A stretch of DNA of 64,000 nucleotides from Actinomadura citrea. GTDB taxonomy: Bacteria; Actinomycetota; Actinomycetes; Streptosporangiales; Streptosporangiaceae. The first letter of the stretch is position 1; each line of letters begins with the position of its first letter. The stretch is taken from assembly GCF_013409045.1 (NCBI RefSeq), contig NZ_JACCBT010000001.1:7480669-7544668 (forward strand), written 5' to 3'. The notes below the pieces were generated by a model that was given only the letters and a program-made list of their open reading frames with translations, was not told the origin of the DNA and searched no databases. Made by a program: the position numbers and the translations under genes. This document shows, in pieces, positions 1 through 8,377 of this stretch.

Positions 1-764
1 TCAGCGCCGCCTACCTGGAGGTGCGGCAGATCCTCGACAGCCAGGAGCACGGCGGCCGGCACGCCCTGATGACCGCGCTGCTGGCAGGGGACACCGCGGG
101 GCACCGCCCGGCGCCCCGGTACGCCGTCCTGGCGCTGGCGTTCGGCCCGCATCCGGACGAGGCCGGCTCGGGCCAGCGGGCCCGGATCGCCGCCCGCCGC
201 AAGATCCGCCGCGTCCGGACCGCCCTGGACGCCGTCGCCGACGAGCCCGCCCTCACCGCCCTGGACGCATCGGGAGGGACGGCTCTACTGCCCTTCTCCT
301 CCGGCTGGGAGGCCCTGCACGACCTGGTCGCGGGCGCGGCGAAGGCGGCCGACATCGAGGTGACGGCCGCCGCGGAGATCATCGGCCCGGCGGGCGTGCC
401 GGGCGCCGTCGCCCAGACCGCCGAGATCATGGATCTGGTGCGCCGGGCGGGCCGCCCGCCCGGCCTGTACCGGCTCGCCGACGTCCTGCTGGACTACCAG
501 CTGAGCCGCCCGAGCGGCGCGCTCGCCGCGCTCGCCGCCCTGCTGGCGCCGCTCGACCGCAGGCCGGATCTGCTGAGCACCCTGGAGCGCTACCTGGCGT
601 TCGACCTGGACCGCCGCGCGACCGGTGCGGCCCTGCACGTCCACCCGAACACGGTCGCCTATCGCATCCGCCGCATCAGCGCCCTCACCGGACTGGACCC
701 GGGCCGCCCCGGCGACCTCCAGCTGCTGAACGCCGCCCTGGTGGCCCGCCGCTCCCTGCACTGA
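1..764 (+). CDS. PucR family transcriptional regulator, C-terminal part (5' truncated by window edge)
   Basis: The reading frame is already open at base 3, so the gene starts upstream of the window. What remains is about 250 residues of a PucR/CdaR-type regulator: a central domain, then a C-terminal helix-turn-helix around the typical HVHPNTVAYRIRRI stretch, where the HPNTVxYRxRR signature is diagnostic. Proteins of this family sense small metabolites and activate neighbouring catabolic or transport genes; its target cannot be seen from here. A GTG at 21 could serve as a start, but the upstream residues read as normal family sequence, so truncation is more likely. A hairpin follows the stop at 780-797. 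Confidence 0.85.
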   Translation, partial: SAAYLEVRQILDSQEHGGRHALMTALLAGDTAGHRPAPRYAVLALAFGPHPDEAGSGQRARIAARRKIRRVRTALDAVADEPALTALDASGGTALLPFSSGWEALHDLVAGAAKAADIEVTAAAEIIGPAGVPGAVAQTAEIMDLVRRAGRPPGLYRLADVLLDYQLSRPSGALAALAALLAPLDRRPDLLSTLERYLAFDLDRRATGAALHVHPNTVAYRIRRISALTGLDPGRPGDLQLLNAALVARRSLH

Positions 765-779
765 TCCCATCCGGCCGGA

Positions 780-797
780 TCCCCGGGAGACCGGGGA
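780..797. terminator. Hairpin between convergent genes
   Basis: Perfect 7-bp stem TCCCCGG/CCGGGGA with a GAGA tetraloop. It lies between the stop of the plus-strand PucR gene and the stop of the minus-strand zinc-finger gene, so it could end transcription from both sides. There is no U-run, as is usual for high-GC actinomycetes. Confidence 0.5.
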
Positions 798-806
798 CGG
801 GCGGGG

Positions 807-992
807 TCAGGCGTGTTCGGTGCGGAGGTGGTGCTTGAGCGTGGCCAGTTCGAGGTGCGGCGCGTGGCAGTGGTCGCAGGCCCAGACTCCGCTGGGAATG
901 GAGACGCCGCGCGCCGTCGCGTCCTCGCGCGCGCACAGCAGGTTGTAGGACTGGACGAGGCGTCGCCACGTCCGCCGGACCGCCGATGACAT
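807..992 (-). CDS. Small C2H2-type zinc-finger-like protein (61 aa)
   Basis: A 61-residue basic protein. The C-terminal third reads CDHCHAPHLELATLKHHLRTEH, that is C-x2-C followed by two or three spaced histidines, which looks like a single C2H2 zinc finger. The N-terminus is Arg-rich (MSSAVRRTWRRL). A longer frame starts at 1040, but the ATG at 992 has a strong GGAGGGGGAG ribosome binding site six bases upstream, so 992 is preferred. It is monocistronic and converges with the PucR gene. A DNA- or RNA-binding role is plausible from the finger and basic N-terminus but is inference. No named family was recognised. Confidence 0.65.
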   Translation of the reverse strand: MSSAVRRTWRRLVQSYNLLCAREDATARGVSIPSGVWACDHCHAPHLELATLKHHLRTEHA

Positions 993-1075
993 TCCCGCTC
1001 CCCCTCCGAGCCCGGTTTCCAACCTTCTTGGGCTCAGCATAGGGTAACGGGAATGTCAAGGCGAAACGCCGGACA

Positions 1076-1939
1076 TCACTGCCCGATCTTCACACCCGGC
1101 TCACCGTACCGGTACTCCAGGGGCCGGACTCCCCGGCCGCCGGGCATGTTGGCGCCCCGGCGGATCATGCCCGTGGGCAGGATCGTCCGTCCGAAGCTGT
1201 TCACGAACATCATCGCGGCCGCCGCGTACAGGGCGACCACCGCCGCCGCGACGAACAGCCAGCCGCCGACGTCCAGCGGCCAGGTCGAGCCGGCCCAGAA
1301 TCCGGCGGCCGTGAAGCCCGCGCCGACGGCCAGGCAGCCCCACACCAGGGCCGTCATCAGATTCTCACCGAGCGCGGCGAGCGCGCCCAGGCCGGTGATC
1401 ACCGCGAGTGGAATGAACCAGAACGCGAAGCCCTGGAAGGAGGTACCGAGGACCGGCGCCAGCGCCACGGGCGCGGCGCCGATGCTCACCAGCAGGAACA
1501 GCAGGCCCCAGCCGATGAAGAACGCGCCCCACATGCCGTGCATCGCGGTGGCCACGCCGTCGCGCGCCCGGTAGCCCCACATGCCGGCCAGCAGCTGCGC
1601 GACGCCGCCGAAGGTCAGCACGAACGGCCACAGGATGAGCGGGGTGCCGGCGCCGCCGTACCAGCCGGCCTGCCACGCGCCCACCATCATGGCCGCCGCG
1701 GCGAGCCCGAACAGCCCGAGGATCGACGGCGCCGCGATGGGCTGCAGGAAGACGCGGGTGCGGTCCTCCCAGAGCGCGTGTTCGCCGGCCTGGTCCGCGC
1801 CCCGCGGGGGCGCCATCGCCGCGCCGTGCGCCGGCGCGGCCGCGCCGTGCGCCGGCGTCTCCATGCCCTCCGCGGGCATCGCCGATCCCGTGTGCTCGCC
1901 GGGCATCGGCGCGGATTGGTGCTCTCTACGCCTTGCCAT
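1076..1939 (-). CDS. GPR1/FUN34/YaaH (acetate transporter) family membrane protein
   Basis: 287 residues with a charged N-terminal tail of about 60 residues rich in PAHGAA-like repeats, then six hydrophobic segments. The first begins APSILGLFGLAAAAMM, resembling the family's N-P-x-P-x-G-L-x-x-F signature but without the asparagine. The end of the last helix reads MFVNSFGRTILPTG, like the conserved GRxxLPLG end of YaaH/SatP proteins. The family moves acetate or succinate with protons, or ammonium in yeast. Start chosen at the ATG preceded by AGAGGGGGATCTC; the frame extends another 20 codons upstream without support. It is monocistronic. Substrate is inferred from family only. Confidence 0.75.
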   Translation of the reverse strand: MARRREHQSAPMPGEHTGSAMPAEGMETPAHGAAAPAHGAAMAPPRGADQAGEHALWEDRTRVFLQPIAAPSILGLFGLAAAAMMVGAWQAGWYGGAGTPLILWPFVLTFGGVAQLLAGMWGYRARDGVATAMHGMWGAFFIGWGLLFLLVSIGAAPVALAPVLGTSFQGFAFWFIPLAVITGLGALAALGENLMTALVWGCLAVGAGFTAAGFWAGSTWPLDVGGWLFVAAAVVALYAAAAMMFVNSFGRTILPTGMIRRGANMPGGRGVRPLEYRYGEPGVKIGQ

Positions 1940-1993
1940 GAGATCCCCCTCTGAATCGGAGAGCTGTAAGCCCCTCCTAACCGTGTTCAAGCA

Positions 1994-2016
1994 GGTCAAA
2001 CGGCATATGACCGTTT
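1994..2016. promoter_or_regulatory. Inverted repeats upstream of the YaaH-family gene
   Basis: Two overlapping inverted repeats lie 55-77 bp upstream of the start: GGTCA-N9-TGACC (1994-2012) and AAACGG-N7-CCGTTT (1998-2016). This AT-rich patch in a GC-rich background could hold a regulator site. No promoter hexamers were identified with confidence. Confidence 0.35.
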
Positions 2017-2110
2017 CCTGAAGAGGTTCGCGTTTGCACCCGGCACCCTTTGCCAGGCGCTGACACGGGCATGGCGATCCGGTGGCCCGGCGGTCCGGGA
2101 CGCGGGTCAG

Positions 2111-2190
2111 GTGGCTCGGCGATCGGGCGGCTCAGTGTTCCGACGGCTCAGTGTTCCGGCGGCCCGGTCCTCCGGCGGCTCAGCGGGGCG
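2111..2190. repeat. Imperfect 16-bp tandem repeat at the 3' end of the STAS gene
   Basis: Five consecutive 16-bp units begin at 2111, 2127, 2143, 2159 and 2175. The unit is close to GCGGCTCAGTGTTCCG; units 2 and 3 differ at one base. The last unit overlaps the stop codon of the minus-strand STAS gene (2180-2182), and the CTCA in other units repeats that stop-codon context. It looks like a slippage-type expansion just beyond the coding region. Confidence 0.7.
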
Positions 2191-2593
2191 GCGGGCAGTG
2201 GATCTCAAGGCCGGGCGTGGTGTGCCAGCCGATCAGCGTGAACAGCCGCTCGATGTGCGGGGGGACCCCGTGCAGGACGAGGAGGCGGCCACGGTCGTGC
2301 AGGGCGCGGGCGGCCTCGCTGAAGGCGCGCAGACCCGCGACGTCCATGAACTCGACCCCCGACAGGTCGGCGTGCAGGTCACCGGACCCGCGTTCGTGGA
2401 CGGCGCGCAGGGCGTGCGCGACCGCGGCGGTGTTGGAGACGTCGACCTCCCCGGCGAGCAGCACCCGGGACACGCCCGACGCGGCCGTGATGCGCAGCAG
2501 CGCGGAGTCGTGCTCGACGATGTCGTAGCGGGCAGCCTCCCGCGCACCGGGGTCGGGGGCGCCCTCGCCGCCGGTGATCCGCCAGACCGTCAT
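2180..2593 (-). CDS. STAS-domain anti-sigma factor antagonist-like protein
   Basis: 137 residues with a STAS fold covering roughly residues 35-130: VSRVLLAGEVDVSNTAAVAHAL, then the loop GDLHADLSGVEFMDVAGLRAF, where DLSGVEFMDVAGL corresponds to the region holding the phosphorylatable Ser/Thr in SpoIIAA. In this protein that position is Val-Ala (MDVAGL) rather than the usual D-S/T-x-G-L, so switch phosphorylation may be absent. The family binds anti-sigma kinases; no kinase or sigma gene is adjacent. The first 30 residues are acidic and variable. Start ATG has GAGGAG close upstream. Confidence 0.8.
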   Translation of the reverse strand: MTVWRITGGEGAPDPGAREAARYDIVEHDSALLRITAASGVSRVLLAGEVDVSNTAAVAHALRAVHERGSGDLHADLSGVEFMDVAGLRAFSEAARALHDRGRLLVLHGVPPHIERLFTLIGWHTTPGLEIHCPPPR

Positions 2594-2716
2594 CTGCTCC
2601 TCACCCTCAACGGGGGCGCCGCCGCTACCGTGCGCGGCCCCGTATATGCAAGGCTCTCACCTGTCGGGACCTTCTGGACCCCACCAGAGCGGAAAACCAC
2701 GATCGGAAGCCATTTC

Positions 2717-2962
2717 ATGGACGAGAAGGCGATCCTGGAACGTATCAACGATTTCATCGAGGAGGAACACGCCCTCCGGCAGGCGCACGAGCGGGCCGAG
2801 ACCTCCAACGCCGAGGCCCAGGCGCGGCTGCGGGACCTGGAAGTGGCCCTCGACCAGTGCTGGGATCTGCTGCGGCAGCGGCGGGCCCGCCTCGCGGCGG
2901 GACAGAACCCCGACGACGCCCAGGTCCGTCCCGCCGGCGAAGTGGAAGGCTACCGGCAGTAG
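2717..2962 (+). CDS. DUF2630 family protein (81 aa, coiled coil)
   Basis: 81 residues, highly charged, reading MDEKAILERINDFIEEEHAL at the start and ending QVRPAGEVEGYRQ. The middle DLEVALDQCWDLLRQRRARL is characteristic of the DUF2630 family of small actinobacterial proteins. Heptad spacing predicts a helical hairpin or coiled coil. The function of the family is unknown. It stands alone on the plus strand between the STAS gene (divergent) and the lactate permease (convergent). Confidence 0.85.
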   Translation: MDEKAILERINDFIEEEHALRQAHERAETSNAEAQARLRDLEVALDQCWDLLRQRRARLAAGQNPDDAQVRPAGEVEGYRQ

Positions 2963-2977
2963 CGCCTCACGGGCCCG

Positions 2978-4642
2978 TCACGGGACCATCCAGCCGAGCA
3001 CGGCGGTGGACTGCAGGCCGGAGAGCAGGCACATCCCGGCGAGGAACAGCAGGCTCCACAGCACGACGCGGCGGAAGATGTCGCCCTCGCGCCCGTCCAG
3101 GCCGACGGCCGCCGCGGCGATGGCGAGGTTCTGCGGCGACACCATCTTGCCGAGGACGCCGCCGGAGCTGTTGGTCGCCGCCATCAGGACCGTCGACAGG
3201 TCGGCCTTGTTCGCGGCGGTGACCTGCAGGGAGCCGAACAGCGAGTTGGACGAGGTGTCCGATCCGGTGACGGCGGTGCCGAGCCAGCCGAGGATCGGCG
3301 ACAGCAGCGCGAACGCGCCGCCCGCACCGGCCATCCACGTCCCGAGCGTCACGGTCTGCCCGGAGGCGTTCATCACGAAGGCCAGCGCCAGGACGGCCAT
3401 GACCGTGATGATCGCCCACCTGAGCTGAACGAGGGTCGTCCGGTAGGCGCCCAGGGCCCGGCGCAGGCCGACGCCGAGGGCGGCCATGGTGATCAGCCCG
3501 GCGACGAGCATCTGCGTGCCGGGCGTGGTCAGGTAGTTGAAGGTGAAGGTCGGCAGGGCCAGCGGCTTGCCGGACGGGCCCGTGAGGTGCAGGCCCGGCC
3601 AGGAGAACGTCCGGGTCGCCCTGTCCAGGAGATCCTTGACCGGCCCGATCTGGCAGACGACGAAGACCGCGATGATGATCGCGTAGGGCGCGTAGGCGCG
3701 GGCGACCTCGGCGCGGGAGTCCCCGTCCGGTCCCCCGTCCCGTCCTTCGACGCGGGCGGCGAACTCGGGGGTCGGCTCGTCCGCCGCACCGCCCGCGACC
3801 GGGGCCGGCCTCGCCGGCGCCGCCGACGGACGCAGCCGGACGGCGAGGACGACGGCCGCGGCCGAGACCAGCGAGGCCACGACGTCGGCGAGCGGCACCG
3901 AGATGAAGTTCGCCGTGACGTACTGGGCGACGCCGAACGCGGCGCCGCACAGCAGGGCGACGGGCCAGGTCTCGCGCAGGCCGCGCCGCCCGTCCACGAT
4001 GACGACGAGGACGAGCGGGACGAACAGGGCGAGGATCGGGGTCTGCCGCCCCACCATGGCGCCGAGCGTGTCGCTGGACTCGCCGGTGACCTTGCCGAGC
4101 GTGAGGATCGGCGTCGCCATCGCGCCGAACGCGACGGGCGCGGTGTTGGCGGTGAGGGCCAGCACGGCGGCCTTGAGCGGCGGGAAGCCGAGCGCGATCA
4201 GCATGACGGAGGTGACCGCGACCGGCGTGCCGAACCCGGCCAGGGCCTCCAGCAGCGCGCCGAACGAGAAGGCGATCAGCACCGCCTGGAGCCTGTTGTC
4301 GTCGCTGACCTGCGCGAACGAGCGGCGCAGCACGTCGAAGTGGCCGGTGGCGACGGTGATGTTGTAGACCCAGAGGGCGTTGATGACGATCCACAGGATC
4401 GGGTAGAAGCCGAACGCGGCGCCTTCGGAGGCGGCGAGCAGCGCCTGGTCGGCGGGCATGCCGTACGTCCAGACGGCGACCGCCAGCGCGACGGCCAGCG
4501 CGATCAGGGACGCCGGCCACGCGCGCATGCGCACGCCGCCGAGCAGGACGAACAGCACGGCCAGCGGCAGCGCGGCGACCAGGGAGCTCCAGCCGAGCGA
4601 GTCGGCGACGGGATCGAGGACCTGCTGGTACACGGCGATCAC
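2978..4642 (-). CDS. lctP: L-lactate permease (LctP/LldP family)
   Basis: 554 residues with 12 or more hydrophobic segments. Hallmark stretches include FSFGALLEALAGFGTPVAVT and GFPPLKAAVLALTANTAPVAFGA, both typical of the lactate permease family, and near the end SSGGVLGKMVSPQNLAIAAAA. The family imports lactate or glycolate with protons. A hydrophilic loop rich in Ala/Pro/Glu (about residues 270-315) separates the two halves. The start codon is GTG (VIAVYQQVLDP) without a strong ribosome binding site. It lies 86 bp downstream of, and on the same strand as, the molybdenum hydroxylase operon, so read-through is possible. Confidence 0.92.
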   Translation of the reverse strand: MIAVYQQVLDPVADSLGWSSLVAALPLAVLFVLLGGVRMRAWPASLIALAVALAVAVWTYGMPADQALLAASEGAAFGFYPILWIVINALWVYNITVATGHFDVLRRSFAQVSDDNRLQAVLIAFSFGALLEALAGFGTPVAVTSVMLIALGFPPLKAAVLALTANTAPVAFGAMATPILTLGKVTGESSDTLGAMVGRQTPILALFVPLVLVVIVDGRRGLRETWPVALLCGAAFGVAQYVTANFISVPLADVVASLVSAAAVVLAVRLRPSAAPARPAPVAGGAADEPTPEFAARVEGRDGGPDGDSRAEVARAYAPYAIIIAVFVVCQIGPVKDLLDRATRTFSWPGLHLTGPSGKPLALPTFTFNYLTTPGTQMLVAGLITMAALGVGLRRALGAYRTTLVQLRWAIITVMAVLALAFVMNASGQTVTLGTWMAGAGGAFALLSPILGWLGTAVTGSDTSSNSLFGSLQVTAANKADLSTVLMAATNSSGGVLGKMVSPQNLAIAAAAVGLDGREGDIFRRVVLWSLLFLAGMCLLSGLQSTAVLGWMVP

Positions 4643-4728
4643 CTCGCGGGGTAGTGGTCGCCCCCGAGCACGTGATCCTTACCCGTCCCGATGACGGAGA
4701 TCACCTTGATAGTGAACTTTTCCCTCGG

Positions 4729-6786
4729 TCAGAGGGCCTGGAGAAGCCTGGCCGGGGTGATGGGCAGGTCCCGGACGCGGATGCCGGTCGCGTGGTGGAC
4801 GGCGTTGCCGACGGCCGCCGCCGCCCCGACGATGCCGATCTCGCCGATGCCCTTGGCGCCCATCGGGTTCAGGTGCGGGTCGGACTCCTCCACCCACGCG
4901 GCGTCGATGTCGCGGATGTCGGCGCAGACCGGGACGTGGTACTGGGCGAGGTCGCGGGTGAGGTAGTCGCCGAACTCCCGGTCCATGACGCTCTGCTCCA
5001 TCAGCGCCATCCCGACGCCCATCGTCATCCCGCCGATGAACTGGGACCGGGCCGTCGTGGGGTTGATGATCCGGCCGGCGGCGAACACGCCGAGCATCCG
5101 GCGGACGCGGACCTCTCCGGTGTCGGCGTCCACCTCCACCTCGGCGAACTGCGCGCCGAACGCGTGCCGGGCGTACTCGGCCCGGGCCCTGAGCTCCTCG
5201 CCGGTGTCGGCGGACGCCTCGATCCCCCCGGGCGGGACGGCGCCGTTCAGCTTGCCGCGCAGGGCCTCGCAGGCGCGCACGACGGCCGTGCCCCAGCCGG
5301 CCGTCCCGGCGGAGCCGCCCGCCACCGACGCCCGGGGGAACGCGCTGTCGCCGATCTCCATCCTGACGTCGGCGAGATCCTCCTTCAGCGTCTCGGCGGC
5401 GATCAGGGCCAGGGCGGTGCGGGCGCCGGTGCCGATGTCGGCGGCGGCGATCCGGACGGTGAACGTCCCGTCGGGCTCGGCGCGGGCCGTGGCCTGGTTG
5501 GGGCGCTGGTAGGCGGGATAGGTGGACGCGGCGACGCCCATACCGACGAACTTGCGGCCCTCCCGGCGGGCACCGGGTTCGGGGGCGCGCCCCGCCCAGC
5601 CGAAGCGTTCGGAGCCCTCGCGGAGGCAGGCGACCAGGTTCCGCGAGCTGAACGGCAGCCCGCTCTCCGGCTCCCGGTCGGTGTCGTTGCGCACGCGGAG
5701 CTCGACCGGGTCGATGCCCGCGGCGACGGCCAGCTCGTCCATCGCCGTTTCGAGCGCGTACATGCCGGGCGTCTCCCCGGGGGCCCGCATCCAGGACGGC
5801 GTGGGGACGTCCAAGGCCACCACCCGGTGCGACGTGAGGCGGTGCGGGGCCTGGTACAGGATGCGCGTGGGCGTCGCGGTCTGCTCGGCGAACTCCTTGA
5901 CGGTGGAGGTCTGCTCGGTCACCTCGTGGAGGATCGCGTTCAGCCGCCCGTCCTCGTCGGCGCCGAGCCGGAGACGCTGGATGGTCGGGGTCCGGTAGCC
6001 GGTGGTGGCGAACATCTGCTGGCGCGGGACGGCGAACTTCACGGGACGTCCCACGGCGCGGGCGGCCATCGCGGCGAGCACCACGTTCGGCCGGGGCATT
6101 CCCTTGGAGCCGAAACCGCCGCCGACGTGCGGCGATACAACGTGCACCCGGGAAGGATCGAGCCCGAACACCTTCGCGATCGTGGCCTGGACGGTCGACG
6201 CGCCCTGGTTGGAGTCGTAGAGCGTGAGGGTGCCGTCCTCGTTCCACTGGGCGATCGTGGCGTGCGGCTCCATCGGGTTGTTGTGCTCGGCCGGGGTCGT
6301 GTAGACGGCGTCCACGCGCACCGCCGAGTCGGCGAACGCCTTCTCGGGCTCGCCCTGCTCGGTGTCCGCCGGGAACACCGGGTTCACCTTGTCCGGCTTG
6401 TAGAGGCCCGGATGGTCGGCGCGGAGCCGCACGTCCGGTGCCTCCCCGGCGTACTCGACGCGCAGCAGGCGGGCCGCCTCCCGGGCGGTCTCCAGGGTCT
6501 CGGCGACCACGGCGGCGACGAACTGGCCGCGGAAGGAGACCGTCCGCGACTGGAACAGGGCCAGTTCGCCGTCCGAGGTGTCGCTGAGCTCGGGGGCGTT
6601 CTCGCAGGACAGGACGGCGAGCACCCCGGGCAGCCTCAGCGCGGCCTCGGCGTCGACCGACCTGACCTGCCCCTTGCCCACGCTCGCCTGGACCGCCGCG
6701 GCGTAGGCGGCGTTCCGCACGGGGTACTCGAACGCGTACCGCGCCGTCCCGGTGACCTTCTCGCGGCCCTCCAGCCGGTCGGTCAT
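4729..6786 (-). CDS. Xanthine dehydrogenase-family molybdopterin-binding (large) subunit, PaoC-like
   Basis: 685 residues. It holds the Mo-binding fold of the xanthine oxidase family: TGTARYAFEYPVRN near the N-terminus, GGGFGSKGMPRPNVVLAAMAA (family GGGFGxK signature) near residue 220, and GGSAGTAGWGTAVVRACEAL and GAKGIGEIGIVGAAAAVGNA at the C-terminus, the last containing the catalytic Glu (GEIG). The length, about 700 residues, and the linked FAD subunit with a Cys-rich insertion point to the PaoABC/YagTSR aldehyde-oxidoreductase group rather than true xanthine dehydrogenase. The start ATG overlaps the FAD subunit stop (ATGA) and has GGGGGAGG upstream; longer upstream frames are read-through of that gene. 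Substrate is probably an aromatic or aliphatic aldehyde by family analogy. Confidence 0.9.
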   Translation of the reverse strand: MTDRLEGREKVTGTARYAFEYPVRNAAYAAAVQASVGKGQVRSVDAEAALRLPGVLAVLSCENAPELSDTSDGELALFQSRTVSFRGQFVAAVVAETLETAREAARLLRVEYAGEAPDVRLRADHPGLYKPDKVNPVFPADTEQGEPEKAFADSAVRVDAVYTTPAEHNNPMEPHATIAQWNEDGTLTLYDSNQGASTVQATIAKVFGLDPSRVHVVSPHVGGGFGSKGMPRPNVVLAAMAARAVGRPVKFAVPRQQMFATTGYRTPTIQRLRLGADEDGRLNAILHEVTEQTSTVKEFAEQTATPTRILYQAPHRLTSHRVVALDVPTPSWMRAPGETPGMYALETAMDELAVAAGIDPVELRVRNDTDREPESGLPFSSRNLVACLREGSERFGWAGRAPEPGARREGRKFVGMGVAASTYPAYQRPNQATARAEPDGTFTVRIAAADIGTGARTALALIAAETLKEDLADVRMEIGDSAFPRASVAGGSAGTAGWGTAVVRACEALRGKLNGAVPPGGIEASADTGEELRARAEYARHAFGAQFAEVEVDADTGEVRVRRMLGVFAAGRIINPTTARSQFIGGMTMGVGMALMEQSVMDREFGDYLTRDLAQYHVPVCADIRDIDAAWVEESDPHLNPMGAKGIGEIGIVGAAAAVGNAVHHATGIRVRDLPITPARLLQAL

Positions 6787-7757
6787 GACTCCTCCCCCAG
6801 CTCGGTCAGCGTCCGGACGATCAGGTTGCGCGCCAGCGGCACCTTGTAGGCGTTGTCGCGCAGCGGCTCGGCGGCCTCCAACTCGGCCTCGGCGGCGCGC
6901 AGGAACGACTCCTCGGTCGCCTCCGCGCCGCGCAGGGCCTCTTCGGCGCGCCGCGCCCGCCACGGCTTGTGGGCGACGCCGCCGAGGGCCAGCCGGACGT
7001 CCCGCACCCGGCCGTCGCCGACGTCCAGGGCCGCCGCGATGGAGACCAGCGCGAACGCGAACGACGCGCGCTCTCGGACCTTGCGGTAGCGGGACGGCAC
7101 GCCCAGCGCGGGGACCTCCACGGCGGTGACGAGGTCGCCCGGTTCGAGCGTGGTGTCGCGCTGGGGTTCGTCACCCGGAAGCCGGTACAGGTCTTCGATG
7201 GGGATGGTTCTCTCTCCACCGCGCCCCCGGATGCGTATGGACGCGTCCAAGGCGGCCAGTGCGACGGCCATGTCGGACGGGTGCGTCGCCACACAGGCGT
7301 CCGACCAGCCCAAGATCGCCAGATTGTGGTGCTCGCCCTCCCGCGCCGGGCACCCGCTGCCCGGGGTGCGCTTGTTGCAGGGCTTGGCGGCGTCCTGGAA
7401 GTAGGAGCAGCGGGTCCGCTGGAGCAGGTTGCCGCCGACGGTGGCGAGGTTGCGGACCTGGCCGGACGCCCCCGCGAGCACGGCCTGCGCCAGGACGGGA
7501 TGGCCCTCGCGCACGGTCCGGTCGGCGGCGACGGCGCTGTTGGTCACCGCCGCGCCGATGACGAGGCTCCCGTCCGGCCGCAGTTCGATCTGGTCGTACG
7601 GAAGATGCGCGACGTCGACGAGCCTGGCCGGCTCCTCCACGCCGAGTCGCATCAGGTCGACGAGGTTGGTTCCGCCGCCCAGGTAGACGGCTCCGTCCTG
7701 GTGGCGCCGCAGTGCGTCCTCGGCGCTGGTGGCGCGCTCGTACGCGAAGGGCCTCAT
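6783..7757 (-). CDS. FAD-binding subunit of molybdenum hydroxylase, PaoB-like
   Basis: 324 residues with the FAD_binding_5 and CO dehydrogenase flavoprotein C-terminal domains. VYLGGGTNLVDLMRLGV is the pyrophosphate-binding loop and ATVGGNLLQRTRCSYF is the second FAD contact. The segment RCSYFQDAAKPCNKRTPGSG has the extra cysteines (C-x11-C-x8-C) that hold a [4Fe-4S] cluster in PaoB/YagS, which true xanthine dehydrogenases lack. It overlaps both neighbours by four bases (ATGA), so the three subunits are translationally coupled in the order 2Fe-2S, FAD, Mo. Confidence 0.92.
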   Translation of the reverse strand: MRPFAYERATSAEDALRRHQDGAVYLGGGTNLVDLMRLGVEEPARLVDVAHLPYDQIELRPDGSLVIGAAVTNSAVAADRTVREGHPVLAQAVLAGASGQVRNLATVGGNLLQRTRCSYFQDAAKPCNKRTPGSGCPAREGEHHNLAILGWSDACVATHPSDMAVALAALDASIRIRGRGGERTIPIEDLYRLPGDEPQRDTTLEPGDLVTAVEVPALGVPSRYRKVRERASFAFALVSIAAALDVGDGRVRDVRLALGGVAHKPWRARRAEEALRGAEATEESFLRAAEAELEAAEPLRDNAYKVPLARNLIVRTLTELGEES

Positions 7758-8299
7758 GCCTCGGCCCCCTCCCTGCGTCTCGCGGCCTGTTTGAGGGCCG
7801 CGACTATGCCGACGTAGGCGCCGCACCGGCACAGGTTGCCGCTCATGCGCTCGCGTATCTCGTCGTCGTCGAGTACGGGGTCGGCCCTCAGGTCGCCGGT
7901 GACGACGCTGGGCCAGCCGCGTTCGGCCTCGTCCAGCATTCCCGTGGCGGAGCAGAGCTGGCCGGGTGTGCAGTACCCGCACTGGAACGCGTCGTTCTCG
8001 ATGAACGCCTCCTGGACGGGACTGAGCTCCCCGTCCCGCGCCAGCCCTTCGACCGTGACGACGTCCGCTCCGTCATGGGCGACGGCCAGGGCCAGGCACC
8101 CGTTCACCCGGCGGCCGTCGAGAAGGACGGTGCAGGCTCCGCACTGGCCGTGGTCGCAGCCCTTCTTCGACCCCGTCAGGCCGAGTTGCTCGCGCAGCAC
8201 GTCCAGGAGGGACGCTCGGGTATCGACGTTGAGCCGGTGCTCCGCCCCGTTCACGACCAGGGTGACGTCGGCGCGCACCGGAGTGGCTTCGCTGTCCAT
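7754..8299 (-). CDS. [2Fe-2S] subunit of molybdenum hydroxylase, PaoA-like
   Basis: 181 residues. The N-terminal plant-type ferredoxin domain has GCDHGQCGACTVLLDG, and the C-terminal four-helix domain has QCGYCTPGQLCSATGML and MSGNLCRCGAYVGIVAA, giving the two [2Fe-2S] clusters of the family. It passes electrons from the Mo site to FAD. No Tat signal is visible, so the enzyme is probably cytoplasmic, unlike E. coli PaoA. Start assigned to the ATG at MDSEATPV; an alternative ATG lies 14 codons upstream at 8341. Neither has a clear Shine-Dalgarno. First gene of the operon. Confidence 0.92.
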   Translation of the reverse strand: MDSEATPVRADVTLVVNGAEHRLNVDTRASLLDVLREQLGLTGSKKGCDHGQCGACTVLLDGRRVNGCLALAVAHDGADVVTVEGLARDGELSPVQEAFIENDAFQCGYCTPGQLCSATGMLDEAERGWPSVVTGDLRADPVLDDDEIRERMSGNLCRCGAYVGIVAALKQAARRREGAEA

Positions 8300-8377
8300 G
8301 CCGGGGGGCCTACCCCAGATCTCCCATCGGTCACAGAACATCGACGGCCGTCCGCACCCGCTTCCGGCGGCCGGCGA

